Below are positions 1-9,266 of a stretch of DNA of 64,000 bases, piece by piece; the stretch's first letter is position 1, and each line of letters opens with the position of its first letter. The notes beneath the pieces are model-generated. The model saw only the letters and a list, made by a program, of their open reading frames with translations, had not been told where the DNA came from and did not search any database. Source of the DNA: CAVXYG01 sp963706835 (GTDB taxonomy: Bacteria; Actinomycetota; Actinomycetes; S36-B12; GCA-2699445); NCBI GenBank assembly GCA_963706835.1, contig CAVPOB010000014.1, forward strand, positions 203,275 to 267,274. Direction: 5' to 3'. A program made the translations under genes and the position numbers.

Positions 1-60
1 AGCACGTGTCGCCCAGCGTGACCGGCGGTCGCGATCTCCAGCGGGGTTGCACCCTGGGGT
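1..60 (-). pseudogene. Possible ankyrin-repeat fragment at window edge
   Basis: Read leftward on the minus strand, the first 60 bases give a peptide containing GATPLEIATAGHAG, which fits the ankyrin repeat core (G-x-TPL-x-x-A-x-x-GH). No ATG or GTG start lies in frame between it and a stop near position 108. It is therefore either a remnant or a gene whose 5' part is disturbed, and the rest lies outside the window. Only one repeat is visible, so the call is weak. Confidence 0.3.
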
Positions 61-189
61 AGCGGGTGACGTTCGTCCCTGCCGACGCGGTCGCGAGCCG
101 TGCTACGCCAATTGGGTCAGCACACGACCGGATGCGCTTCTGGGCCTGCGGGCTCGGGGCCGGGAGAAGGCACACAGAGAGGAGGGTTC

Positions 190-669
190 ATGCCCACGTT
201 CACCGTCACACGCTCAATCGAGGTAGCAGCCCCCGTCGAGCAGGTATTCAGGTTCATCTCCGACCCGTGCCGACGGATGTCGGCGATGTCGCGCGTGTAC
301 GAGCGCCGCGAGGCCGTCAGCGACGTCGAGGCCTCACCGGACGGGGTCGTTACGCGCTACAAGGTGTCGACGCGATTCTTCTGGCTGCCGTTCAGCACGA
401 CCATTCCCATGATCCGAACAGAGCACGTGGCCAACCAGCGCATCGTTGAGAAGGCTCACGTCTTCACGAAGGATGTCGACGACTTCACGCTCGAAGCATC
501 GGGGAACGGCACCCGGCTGACATGGCGCTACGAACTCACGACGCCGCGTGCTCTCATCAAGATCCTGGGTCTCCTCAGCGCCAAGGGCAAGACAAGCCAG
601 GAGCGCCAGATGGACGACAACCTGGCTCGTTTCAAACTGGAGCTCGAGAGCGCACCCAAGCCTGCCTGA
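190..669 (+). CDS. SRPBCC/START-like polyketide cyclase family protein
   Basis: The 159-aa product starts at the ATG preceded by a strong GAGAGGAGGG ribosome site. It opens with the typical SRPBCC first strand (FTVTRSIEVAAPVEQVFRFI), where the sequence AAPVEQVF leads into helix 1. A curved-sheet pattern follows, then a long C-terminal helix near residues 125-155 that usually closes the hydrophobic pocket. Family members bind lipids, polyketides or other hydrophobic ligands and many have no known substrate. There is no signal peptide, so it should be cytosolic. It stands alone: the next gene downstream is convergent jetD. The ligand cannot be inferred from sequence. Confidence 0.75.
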   Translation: MPTFTVTRSIEVAAPVEQVFRFISDPCRRMSAMSRVYERREAVSDVEASPDGVVTRYKVSTRFFWLPFSTTIPMIRTEHVANQRIVEKAHVFTKDVDDFTLEASGNGTRLTWRYELTTPRALIKILGLLSAKGKTSQERQMDDNLARFKLELESAPKPA

Positions 670-879
670 TCGAGACACGCACCCCGGCGCCTCGCAGGGC
701 TCGACAGGGCGCCAACCTCCCGACACCACCCCGGCGTCGATGCCGGACTTCATCAGGGACGCGCCATCCGGCGGTTGCACGCGCACCCGGCACCCGGCAC
801 TCGGCATCCGGCACGACGCACAGGCCAGACCCATACGCAGAGTCCAGACGCCACGCGCCACCCGCCACCCCACCCGCGG
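670..879. repeat. Intergenic spacer with short ACCCGGC-type tandem repeats
   Basis: This 210-bp gap lies between the convergent SRPBCC gene and jetD. At about 779-815 it holds imperfect tandem copies of a 7-8 bp motif (cacccgg, cactcgg, catccgg). No coding potential or clear terminator was seen. Similar simple GC-rich tandems follow several other genes in the window. Confidence 0.5.
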
Positions 880-2052
880 TCAGCCCAGCAGCCCCTCCAC
901 CGCCGCCCGCACCCAGCCGTAGGTGACGAACTCCTGCTCCAGCCGCACCCGGTCGCCGTGCTCGCCGCGCAGCAGGCCCCCATACAGGAGCGCTTCGGCG
1001 TCGGTGAGCCTGGGCAGGTCGCGGGCGACCTGCTTCTCCTCCGTCACCCATGAATCACGGTGCGCGAGCAGGGTGTCGACGTCCATCATGAGGCTGGCCG
1101 TTCGCGGCAATCGAGCGCGGAACCGGTCCAGGATCGCGAAGCCGTGGGTGTCGATGTCGCCCCAGTAGTGCAGCTGCACCTGCTGCAGCCAGGGGACCGC
1201 GCCGAGCAGCTCGGGGGCCTCATTGCCGGACCCGAAGACCACCAGTGCGGCGTCCGTGGACGGGAACGTGAGGAAGTTGATCTCGTTCTCCGTCACGAAC
1301 ACCCGCCGCACTCCTCCAGCCGCCAGTGCCGCGAAGTCGTCGGCGGGCAGCGTCACGTCGGTCAGTCCGGGCAGGGGGGCGCGCGCGGGATCGAGTTGCC
1401 GGAATCGGATGAGTGCGGGCTTGGTGCGGAAGCCGTAACGACGCTCGAACCAGTGCGAGCCGCCGGTCTCCTGGGCAATAGGTCGCACCTGATCCACCAG
1501 CGCGGCGATGAGGCGGCGGCGGCGCTCCAGCACCTTGCTGTGGACGCCCGGGATGTCGGCCTGCCGCAGATAGATGCCGGGGGTGTCGTGATCGGCGATC
1601 CACTGCGCGGCGGCGATGATCGCCGGCCAGTCTTCCGCTGCCTCCAGGGCGCGCAACGGGCCAGTGGCCAGGACTGGGCGGAACTGCGGGGGCGTCGCAG
1701 CGCACAGGCGGTCGAATGTCGCGGCGGCCCGGGTCTTGCCGATGAGCGCCAGCGCCGGAGCGGGACCGTCGAACACCACCGCGACCGGCAGCGTCTGCGC
1801 ACCGAGCACGCGGTTGCCGGTCGGCGCGACCTCGACGCGGCCGTGCGGGATCGCCGCGATCTCGGCGGCCCAGGCGCGGACCTCGTCGAAGCGGTCGACG
1901 ACTTCGCGGCTGCGCGGTCCCCGCACCGGCACGCGCAACGGGAAGGCGGTGCCGCGGTCGGCCCCGGCGACACGCGCCGCCAGGAGTCGGCCGCGGTCCC
2001 ACTCCCGCATCACCGCGGCCCGGATGTCCGCAGCGCGGGTCCAGCCCTTCAT
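880..2052 (-). CDS. jetD: Wadjet system nuclease subunit JetD (DUF3322/DUF2220, Toprim)
   Basis: This 390-aa protein is the last gene of the jetABCD operon. The N-terminal ~190 residues match the DUF3322 pattern. The C-terminal half is the DUF2220 domain, a Topo VI-like Toprim nuclease: TENEINF near residue 252 supplies the acidic glutamate motif, and WGDIDTHG near residue 292 supplies the D-x-D metal site. In characterised Wadjet systems JetD cleaves closed circular DNA once the JetABC motor has extruded it. Its ATG overlaps the jetC stop as ATGA, implying translational coupling. The length is normal and both acidic motifs are intact, so the nuclease is predicted active. A run of simple repeats follows the stop codon. 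Confidence 0.93.
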   Translation of the reverse strand: MKGWTRAADIRAAVMREWDRGRLLAARVAGADRGTAFPLRVPVRGPRSREVVDRFDEVRAWAAEIAAIPHGRVEVAPTGNRVLGAQTLPVAVVFDGPAPALALIGKTRAAATFDRLCAATPPQFRPVLATGPLRALEAAEDWPAIIAAAQWIADHDTPGIYLRQADIPGVHSKVLERRRRLIAALVDQVRPIAQETGGSHWFERRYGFRTKPALIRFRQLDPARAPLPGLTDVTLPADDFAALAAGGVRRVFVTENEINFLTFPSTDAALVVFGSGNEAPELLGAVPWLQQVQLHYWGDIDTHGFAILDRFRARLPRTASLMMDVDTLLAHRDSWVTEEKQVARDLPRLTDAEALLYGGLLRGEHGDRVRLEQEFVTYGWVRAAVEGLLG

Positions 2053-5000
2053 CCCCGTGCCGCAGCCTTTTCCCGGCGGTACTGCTCGATGCTGAGGTTG
2101 CGCAGTTTGGAGGTCGTCCCGCCCTCGTTGTGCACGAACCCGACATGCGCCACGTACGGCTCGATGATGTGGATCTTCTGCAACGGGGTGACGACGAGCA
2201 GTTGCAGGTGCAGTCGCTTGAACAGTTCCAGGCCGAACCGGGCCGAGTCGTCGGACCCGCGGCCGAACGCCTCGTCGATGACGACGAACCGGAACGTCCG
2301 CGACTGCGAGGCGCCCGCGGCCAGCCCGAACTGGTAGGACAGGCTGGCGGCGAGGATGGTGTAGGCCAGCTTCTCCTTCTGCCCGCCGGACTTGCCGCCG
2401 GAGTCGGAGTAATGCTCATGCTCGGTGTCGTCGCTGCGCAGCCGCTCGCTGGCGGCGAAGGTGAACCATTGGCGCACATCGGTGACGCGCGCGGTCCACC
2501 GGCGGTCGGCCTCGGTGCGGCCCTCCCGACCGGCGAATCGGCTGATGATCTCCTTCACCTGGAGGAACTTCGCCTCCGAATACTTGTCATCGGTGGATCC
2601 CGTGACGGAGTCCTGCGTGCAGGCCAGCAACTGCGCCCGGAACTCCTTGATGTCAGGCTCGGGACTCTGCGTGGCCTCCAGCCGGATGTAGGTGTCGGGC
2701 TGGTAGTCGATGCGCTCCAGCGACTCGTTGATGACGGCCACACGCCGGGCGATCTCCTCCCGCGCCGCCTCCAGCGCCGCGCGGAAGCCGACGATCTCCC
2801 GGATCGCGTTGACGTTGAGCTGCCGTTTGAAGTTCTCCTCGAACCGCGGCAGATCGTCACTGACCAGGCGCTCCAACAGGGTCCGGTACTCCTGCCCGGC
2901 ACCGATCGCGACATCCATCTCCGCCGCCGCCAGCGGCCAGCGGCTGCGGAAGACGCCCATGTCGCGCAGCACCCGCTCGCCGGCTCGGCCCATGCGCTTG
3001 TCCTCGCGCTCCACATCGGCCTGCAGCCGCTCGCGGATGCGGCGCTCGACGGCATCGCAGTGATCGACCGTCAAGCCGTGCGCGCCTTCCTCCTCGCGCT
3101 CCAGGCCCTGCAGCTGCGGCGTCAGATCAGCCTCCGGATCGGGCACCTCCTCCGCCTCCAGCTGTGCCGCCAGTTCCGCGTCGGCCTCCAACTGCCGCTT
3201 CAGACCGCCCACCTTCTCGGTGACGGAGGTGTGCTGCGCATCCAGCTCGGCCCGGCGCGCACGGACTGCGGCCAGCTGGGCCTGCAGCTCGCGCAGCACG
3301 TCGTTGGACTCCTGCAGCGCGGCCAGTTCGGCCGCCATCGTGGCGATTCGGGACGCCTCGGACTGCCAGTCGAAGGCGCTGAAGTCGCGCTGTGCCAGCA
3401 GGACGGCGTAATGCTGCCCCCGCAGCGCCAGGCCGCGCTCCTCCTGGCGCAGCGTCGCCGCGCGTTCCCGCACGCCGCGCAACCCCGCGGATAGGCCTGC
3501 CCGCTCCTCCTCCAGCGCCCGGCGCTTGGCGGCGTTGTCCCAGCCGAGCACGTACCGGCGGCGGTCGGTCAGGTCATGCCGGTCGTCCTTCTCGTGCCGA
3601 TCGCCGCCGGACTTGATCTGGCCGTTGCGGGTGATGGCGTGGCTGGCCCGCGCGAACTCCTCCGGGGTGCGGGCGCACACCAGGTCGAACCTGCGGACCA
3701 GCTCGGCGGACAGCCACGCGGTCAACGGCAAGCCGGGCTTGACCTCGAGCTTGTGGACCAGGGAACGGTCATCGGTGGCGGAGCGTTCCGACCCTCGACC
3801 CCGGACCCGGTAGTACACCAGCCGGCCGCGCAGGTTCGTGGCATCCACCCAGCGCGCGACCGCCGGGTACTGCTGGTCGGGCACCAACAGGGACAGCCCG
3901 AAGGAGTGCAGCAGCCGCTCCGCCGCGGGCTCCCAGGCCGGATCGGCGACGCGGAGCAGCTCGCCCACGAACGGCAGCTCGGCGGGGTCGAGGCCCAGCT
4001 CCTCGCACAGCCGCGCCCGCACCGCGACCATCCGCTGGTCGATGTTGCTGTCACGCTCGGCGAGGCTCTTCACCTCGGTCTCCACCTCGGTCAATCGGCC
4101 GGCGGTGTCCCGCTCGCGGACGGCCAACTCGTTGAGCTCGTTGCCGATGTCGGCCTGACGCCCGGCCAGGACCTCCTGCAGACGGGCGATCTGGTCGTGC
4201 TGGGCCATGAGCGAGTCCTGGCTGTCCGCCGGCTCCAGGTCGACCTGCGCGCACAGCATCCGGTACTGCGTCGCCGCCTGCTGACGCTGGTCGCGGCTGG
4301 TCTGGGCCGCGGCCACGTCTCGCTCCAGCTGCACCAGCCGGTCCCCGCCGCTGCTGGCGATGGCGGCTTGCAGCGACACGGCCTCATCGGCGGCCGACGC
4401 CTGGGCCGCGGCCAGATCCGACTGTCGCGCGACCTGCCGGGCCAGTTCTTGGGACCGGCGCACGGTGCGGGCCTGCAGGAGTTCCAGCTTGCGGCGCACG
4501 AAGTGCCCGCGCAGGGCGGCCCGCAGCCGCCGCAGGTGCTCGGCGGCTGCACTGGCCTCGGCGTGCTCGTCCAGCGATGCCACGAGCGGGCTCAGCACCC
4601 CGATCTGCTCCTTGGCCGTGAGCACCGCATCGTGGGCCCGGGTGAGGTCCTCGAAATGGCTGATGAGCCCGGCGATGCGCTCCTCGACGTTGGTGGGCTC
4701 CAGCATGTGGGTGCGTACGAAGTCGGTGAGGTTGCCCACCGACTTCATCGACACCGTCTGGTGGAACAGTTCCAGGGCCTGGGCGTGGTTGATGCCGAAG
4801 CGGCGGCGGAAGTCGGCGGCGTAACGGGAATGCGCGTCGTACAGCGATGCCCCGCGCTCGCGCAGCCGATGCCGCAACCGGGCGATGTCAGGGCCGAAGT
4901 CGGAGAAGTCCTCGGCGATGGACAGCGCCCCGTCGGCCACGACGTACAACTTCGCGGGGGTTCCCGAGCCGTCCCGGAACCAGAAGACCTGCGCCAGGGT

Positions 5001-5396
5001 CACCGTCTGGCCGAGCGAGTCGTTGCGGAACACCGCGAGCAGCACCGCGTACTGCTCCGCGGAGCGCAGGGCAACCGGCTTGCCCTTGCTGCCGTGCTCG
5101 GACCGCTCGGACTTGTAGTGGCCGAGCACGTAGGAGGCGAGCGAGCGCTCCTTGGCCTCTGCACCCGCCGCCTTGTTGTAGCTGACGCGGTTCGGCGGCA
5201 CTAGCAGCGTGGTGATGGCATCGACGAGGGTGGACTTGCCGGAACCGATGTCGCCGGTGAGCAGCGCGCTGTCCCCGCCGAGGTCCAGCGCCCACACGCG
5301 GCGATCGAAGGTGCCCCAGTTGTAGATCTCGATCCGCTCTGCTCGGAATCCGACCAGACGGTCCTCGAAGAGATCCAGTTCCATGCTGTCGGTCAC
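2049..5396 (-). CDS. jetC: Wadjet system SMC-like ATPase JetC
   Basis: The 1115-aa protein is the SMC/MukB-type motor of the Wadjet plasmid-defence complex. Walker A (GDIGSGKST) is at residues 48-56. The middle ~600 residues are rich in Ala, Arg, Gln, Leu and Glu, as expected for long coiled coils, with a hinge-like region near the centre. The ABC signature (SGGQKEK) is near residue 1003 and Walker B (FVVIDEAF) near 1035-1044. I chose the GTG at 5396 because it overlaps the jetB stop as GTGA; an ATG four codons later is the alternative. The reading frame stays open far upstream of 5396, but only as a shadow of jetB. JetC with JetA and JetB extrudes DNA loops and presents small circular plasmids to JetD. 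Confidence 0.94.
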   Translation of the reverse strand: MTDSMELDLFEDRLVGFRAERIEIYNWGTFDRRVWALDLGGDSALLTGDIGSGKSTLVDAITTLLVPPNRVSYNKAAGAEAKERSLASYVLGHYKSERSEHGSKGKPVALRSAEQYAVLLAVFRNDSLGQTVTLAQVFWFRDGSGTPAKLYVVADGALSIAEDFSDFGPDIARLRHRLRERGASLYDAHSRYAADFRRRFGINHAQALELFHQTVSMKSVGNLTDFVRTHMLEPTNVEERIAGLISHFEDLTRAHDAVLTAKEQIGVLSPLVASLDEHAEASAAAEHLRRLRAALRGHFVRRKLELLQARTVRRSQELARQVARQSDLAAAQASAADEAVSLQAAIASSGGDRLVQLERDVAAAQTSRDQRQQAATQYRMLCAQVDLEPADSQDSLMAQHDQIARLQEVLAGRQADIGNELNELAVRERDTAGRLTEVETEVKSLAERDSNIDQRMVAVRARLCEELGLDPAELPFVGELLRVADPAWEPAAERLLHSFGLSLLVPDQQYPAVARWVDATNLRGRLVYYRVRGRGSERSATDDRSLVHKLEVKPGLPLTAWLSAELVRRFDLVCARTPEEFARASHAITRNGQIKSGGDRHEKDDRHDLTDRRRYVLGWDNAAKRRALEEERAGLSAGLRGVRERAATLRQEERGLALRGQHYAVLLAQRDFSAFDWQSEASRIATMAAELAALQESNDVLRELQAQLAAVRARRAELDAQHTSVTEKVGGLKRQLEADAELAAQLEAEEVPDPEADLTPQLQGLEREEEGAHGLTVDHCDAVERRIRERLQADVEREDKRMGRAGERVLRDMGVFRSRWPLAAAEMDVAIGAGQEYRTLLERLVSDDLPRFEENFKRQLNVNAIREIVGFRAALEAAREEIARRVAVINESLERIDYQPDTYIRLEATQSPEPDIKEFRAQLLACTQDSVTGSTDDKYSEAKFLQVKEIISRFAGREGRTEADRRWTARVTDVRQWFTFAASERLRSDDTEHEHYSDSGGKSGGQKEKLAYTILAASLSYQFGLAAGASQSRTFRFVVIDEAFGRGSDDSARFGLELFKRLHLQLLVVTPLQKIHIIEPYVAHVGFVHNEGGTTSKLRNLSIEQYRREKAAARG

Positions 5397-5968
5397 GGCG
5401 AACCCCCAGAGGCAATCTCGGCGTACTCGGCGAGCTTGGCGTCGAACTCGCCCAACCACTGCGCGTCCACGAACGCCCGGATGATCCGGCGCACCTCGTA
5501 GGTGTGCGGCTGATCGCGCAGCGCCCGCAGGAACCCCAGCTCGATGATCTTGCGCAGGTCCGCCTCGACCTCGTCGGCAAGCTTGGCATCGTTGCCGCGG
5601 GCCGGGTGGAAGGTCCGCACCAGTTCCACCGCCTCGTCGCGGGTGATGATGAGGCGGGTCTGGTCGCCCTGGGCATCGAACTCCAGCAGCCGCCGGCGCA
5701 GCAGCGCCAGCAGCAGGCTCACCCGGTAGGACAGTTGGCGGCGTTGGATGAGCCGCGGCCGGTCCGGGTCGTCGGGGTCCTCGTGGGGCACGACGAAGGC
5801 GTAGCCCTCGGCCTCGTCGATGCGCACCTGCAGGCCCAGCGGCAACAGGTAGTCGCGCACCTGCGGGCCGAGCGCCAGCAGCGCCTCCCACGCCTTGGGG
5901 TGGCTGTCGGCGTAGACCACGCCGCGCAGCAGCGGCACGCAGGCGTCGGCCAGGGAGGGGTCGCTCAT
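5393..5968 (-). CDS. jetB: Wadjet system subunit JetB (DUF4194)
   Basis: The 191-aa protein matches the DUF4194 (MukE-like) subunit in size, in position between jetA and jetC, and in its winged-helix-like pattern. The stretch with RRQLSYRVSLLLALLRRRL, near residues 75-93, is typical of the family. It is predicted to bridge the JetA kleisin and the JetC heads. Its ATG overlaps the jetA stop (ATGA) and its TGA overlaps the jetC start (GTGA), so all four jet genes look translationally linked. Nothing appears truncated. Confidence 0.9.
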   Translation of the reverse strand: MSDPSLADACVPLLRGVVYADSHPKAWEALLALGPQVRDYLLPLGLQVRIDEAEGYAFVVPHEDPDDPDRPRLIQRRQLSYRVSLLLALLRRRLLEFDAQGDQTRLIITRDEAVELVRTFHPARGNDAKLADEVEADLRKIIELGFLRALRDQPHTYEVRRIIRAFVDAQWLGEFDAKLAEYAEIASGGSP

Positions 5969-7413
5969 GATGCGGCCTCCGGGTTGGTGAACACGATCAG
6001 TGGAACCTCCACGCGATGCTCCCGCGCGTCGTGGGGATCCTGCCAGGCCAGGGTCTGGCGCTGTCCGGCGTCGAAGGACGCGTTGCGGTCGCCGTCGGCG
6101 ATGCTCAGGTAGGTCACCACCTCGGCCAAGCCCTGGCTGATGGGGTGGGCGTCCACCACCTCGGCAAGCGTGGTCTGGCGCCGCTGCCGCAGGGTGGCGC
6201 GCACTGCCGACTGCAGCCGGTCCCGGTCCACCACGAACTGCTCGAACAGCGCCCCGGTCGCCACGTCTTCCTCGCCGGCGACCAGTGGACCGGTGTCGAG
6301 CACGATGCTTCGCGTGGGTTCATACAGCCGCCGGGCCATGGGAGCGGCGACACTGGCGCGCGGCACGTCGAGCTCGGCCACCGTGCCCGCCGGCTGCTGG
6401 TCCCGCAGCGCCAGCGCACTGGTCTCGATGGACCGGACGAGTTCGGCGATCCGGCGGTTCTCCAGATATGCGCGATCGTCGAGGAACCGCCGCAGCTGGC
6501 GCGACAGGTGCGCCACCGTCACCTGCACGGCGTCGGCGGCCTTCAGCCAATCGCCCATGACGTGGCGCAGCCCCGGGTCGTGCTGCTGCAGCGCCGGCAG
6601 CGCCAGCACGTCCTGCAGCATGCTGGAAAACGCCGCCTGCCGGTCCGCCGCCATGAGGAAGTCCCAGAACGCCTGGAAACTGGCGCCCTGATCGGAGTCG
6701 GCGATGGCGTCGCGGTCGCCGAAGACGTCGTCGAGCAGCGCCCCCCGGGAACCCTCCCAGCCGGCGATCTGCTCCCGCACGCCGCGGTCGAGCATCCGGA
6801 AATTCTCCTCCACCTGCCGGAAGTCGGACAGCAACTCCTGGGCGGTCACGCTGAACTGCTGGAACCGGTCGCGCACCGCGGCATCGCCGAGCACGCGGAT
6901 CTCGCCGCGCTCAACGGCCGCGATCTCCTCGTCGAGTTCGGCGCGGCGCCGGTGCAGGATGGCAAGCCGCTCCTGGGGGTCCTCCTGCGACCCCTCGACC
7001 AGCTGCTGCAGCAGCCCGAAGAGCGTCCACAGCCGCGACTCGGTGCCGACGAAGGAGCGGTCGGTCAACGAGGCCAGCCAGGCCAAGGCCTTCTCTGCAC
7101 CGGGGGTCAGGTCGTAGGACGGGACGTCGGAGCCGGGCGGATAGAACTTGCGCAGCCAGCCGCGCTCCACATCGGCCCAGTCGGTGACGTACTGCAGCGC
7201 GGTGCGCGGGTACGGGTCGGCCCCCGGGCCGCCGCGCAACTCGAAGAGGAAGTCGTCCACAGCCTCGACCAGAGCGTCTTGCGTGAGGACCCGGGCGTTG
7301 CCCGCGACGAACACCCGGTGCAGCACGGCGGCGACAAAGGGCGCCGAGTCGGCGCGCAGGAGCTTCCACGCCGGATGGTGCGCGCGCAGTGTCTGCAGGT
7401 GGTCGTGGTCCAT
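5965..7413 (-). CDS. jetA: Wadjet system kleisin subunit JetA (DUF3375)
   Basis: The 482-aa protein is the first gene of the Wadjet operon and matches DUF3375, the MukF-like kleisin. Its N-terminus (MDHDHLQTLRAHHPAWKLLR) is the winged-helix start characteristic of the family. The centre is helical and rich in Glu, Arg and Leu. The ATG at 7413 is chosen because a GGAGG lies four bases upstream (CGGAGGATTCATG). The reading frame continues to 9012, but that part is antisense to the helicase gene and not real. Expression probably starts in the 150-bp divergent region shared with the helicase. Confidence 0.92.
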   Translation of the reverse strand: MDHDHLQTLRAHHPAWKLLRADSAPFVAAVLHRVFVAGNARVLTQDALVEAVDDFLFELRGGPGADPYPRTALQYVTDWADVERGWLRKFYPPGSDVPSYDLTPGAEKALAWLASLTDRSFVGTESRLWTLFGLLQQLVEGSQEDPQERLAILHRRRAELDEEIAAVERGEIRVLGDAAVRDRFQQFSVTAQELLSDFRQVEENFRMLDRGVREQIAGWEGSRGALLDDVFGDRDAIADSDQGASFQAFWDFLMAADRQAAFSSMLQDVLALPALQQHDPGLRHVMGDWLKAADAVQVTVAHLSRQLRRFLDDRAYLENRRIAELVRSIETSALALRDQQPAGTVAELDVPRASVAAPMARRLYEPTRSIVLDTGPLVAGEEDVATGALFEQFVVDRDRLQSAVRATLRQRRQTTLAEVVDAHPISQGLAEVVTYLSIADGDRNASFDAGQRQTLAWQDPHDAREHRVEVPLIVFTNPEAAS

Positions 7414-7563
7414 GAATCCTCCGCTTGCGACACCGTACGTGACGGCGGCGACGCGGCGGAATCCGCCGCTCATGGCGTGCCGGGCCTGACCCCGCGTGGG
7501 GCTATGGTGGGTGCCCGGCGCCGTTGTCGCGCCGCCGAACACCGCGACAGGAAGGGCAGTGCG
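7414..7563. promoter_or_regulatory. Divergent intergenic region between jetA and the helicase gene
   Basis: This 150-bp gap separates the starts of two divergent genes and must carry promoters for both. It contains a GC-rich inverted pair around 7452-7472 (ggcggcgacgcggcggaatccgccgc in part) and a Shine-Dalgarno-like GGAAGGG at 7551-7557 for the helicase. I see no convincing -35/-10 pair. A shared operator is possible but not shown. Confidence 0.4.
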
Positions 7564-9237
7564 ATGACGTCCGGTCTGCGCCGTTGGCAGCAGCGCGCCC
7601 TGGCCGAGTATTGGGCCCATGACCGGCCGCCGGAGGACTTCCTGGTCCACGCCACACCTGGCGCCGGCAAGACCCGATTCGCCGGCGAACTGGCCCAGCA
7701 ACTGCGTCAGCGGCGCTGGATCGAGCGCGTCATCGTCGTCACCCCGACCGATCATCTGCGCAAGCAGTGGGCGGCGGCGATGGCAGCGCTGGGGCTGGAC
7801 CTCGCCGCCGATGCCGACAACGCGGCGGCCCGGCTGCGGCCGGATGCCGACGGGGCTGTCGTCACGTACGCACAGGTCGCCATGAAGCCGTCCCTGCATC
7901 GCGGACGCGCGACGGCCAAGCGCACGCTGGTGCTGCTGGACGAGATCCACCACTGCGGCGATGCCGCGACGTGGGGTGAGGCGGTCGAGGAGGCGTTCGG
8001 CGCGGCGCGGCTGCGCGTGGGCCTCACCGGGACCCCGTTCCGCAGTGCCCCCGGTGAGCGCATCCCGTTCGTCCGCTACGCCGAGGGCGACGAGCCGGGC
8101 GAACTGGTGTGCCAGCCGGATGTCAGCTACGGGTACGCCGAAGCGCTCGCCGACGGGGTGGTGCGACCGGTGGTCTTCGCGGCATACTCCGGCACGACCC
8201 GGTGGGCGGTATCGGAGTCGGAGGAGTTCGCGGAGAAGGAAGCGGTGCTCGGGGAGGCCGGGCTGTCCCGGGCCGACGAGGACGCCGCCTGGCGAACGGC
8301 GCTGGACCCCTCGGGCCGATGGGTCCGCCACGTACTGGCGGCCATCGATGACCGGATCAGCTACCTGCGGGCCAACGGCATGCCGAGGGCCGCCGGGCTG
8401 GTGCTGGCCTCCGACCAGGAGTCGGCGCGCGGATACGCCGCAGCTGCCGCCGACGTGCTCGGGTACGAGCCGGTGGTCATTCTCTCCGACGACCCGGGGG
8501 CCAACCAGCGCATCGCGTCCTTCGGCCGTGGGGATGCCCGACTGGCCGTCGCCGTGCGCATGATCAGCGAAGGCGTGGACATCCCGCGGGTGGCGGTGCT
8601 CGGCTACCTCAGCCGTGCCGCCCGCGAGCTGATCTGGCAGCAGTCCGTGGGTCGAGCCCTGCGCAAGTCGTCGCCGCAGGCCGCGCACGAGGTCGCGACC
8701 GTGTTCCTGCCCGCCGTCCGGCCGCTGCTGGATCTCGCTGCCCGGATGGAGGAGGAGCGCAACCACGTGGTGCGGGTGCTCGACGACGACCTCACCGAAG
8801 TCGTGGTGGAACCCGCGCAGACCGAGGGCGGCATGGGGGCGCAGTTCGTCGCTCTGGGCGCCGAGGCGAGCTTCGCCCATGTCCTGCATGCCGGCCGGGC
8901 GGTCATCGGCGATGTCGTCGACCTGACCGAAGACGATGCCGAGTACCTGGGCCTGCCCGGGCTGCTCTCGGCGGAGCAGACCGCGACGCTGCTGGCCACC
9001 CGCGACGCCCACGTCAAGCAGCTGGCCGGGCTGCCCGAGCCGGCGGCCAAGCAGGCCGATGTGGCCACGCTGCGGCGGGAGGTGGCGGCCCTGGCGGCCC
9101 AGGTCGCCTCACGCACCGGCAGCACGCCGCGCGCCGTCCACGTCGAGGCGCGCCGGGCCGTGCCCGGACCGGCATCGGCGCAGGCACCGCTGCAGGTGCT
9201 GCGCGACCGGCGGGATTGGCTGCTGGGGCAGTTGTAG
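7564..9237 (+). CDS. Superfamily 2 DEAD/DEAH-box helicase next to Wadjet
   Basis: This 557-aa SF2 helicase has an RWQQRAL Q-like motif at residues 7-13, Walker A (GAGKT) at 33-37, a DEIHH motif II at about 126-130, and LTGTP motif III near residue 155. A C-terminal helicase domain contains SEGVDIP and QSVGRALR (motifs V and VI). The last ~150 residues are not part of the helicase core and end in a helical, Ala/Arg-rich tail. It resembles the DEAD/DEAH helicases of restriction and defence islands, such as RecG/UvrB-like and type III restriction translocases, but no nuclease domain is visible. It is divergent from jetA, so joint function with Wadjet is inference. The start is set by the ribosome site GGAAGGG. 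Confidence 0.85.
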   Translation: MTSGLRRWQQRALAEYWAHDRPPEDFLVHATPGAGKTRFAGELAQQLRQRRWIERVIVVTPTDHLRKQWAAAMAALGLDLAADADNAAARLRPDADGAVVTYAQVAMKPSLHRGRATAKRTLVLLDEIHHCGDAATWGEAVEEAFGAARLRVGLTGTPFRSAPGERIPFVRYAEGDEPGELVCQPDVSYGYAEALADGVVRPVVFAAYSGTTRWAVSESEEFAEKEAVLGEAGLSRADEDAAWRTALDPSGRWVRHVLAAIDDRISYLRANGMPRAAGLVLASDQESARGYAAAAADVLGYEPVVILSDDPGANQRIASFGRGDARLAVAVRMISEGVDIPRVAVLGYLSRAARELIWQQSVGRALRKSSPQAAHEVATVFLPAVRPLLDLAARMEEERNHVVRVLDDDLTEVVVEPAQTEGGMGAQFVALGAEASFAHVLHAGRAVIGDVVDLTEDDAEYLGLPGLLSAEQTATLLATRDAHVKQLAGLPEPAAKQADVATLRREVAALAAQVASRTGSTPRAVHVEARRAVPGPASAQAPLQVLRDRRDWLLGQL

Positions 9238-9266
9238 CCGACCCGACCGGCGCGAACGACGGCGGA

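Noticed and set aside
7414..9012. The 5' extension of the jetA frame (to 9012)
   Set aside because: It is antisense to the helicase gene and follows its codon bias. JetA has a good start with a ribosome site at 7413.
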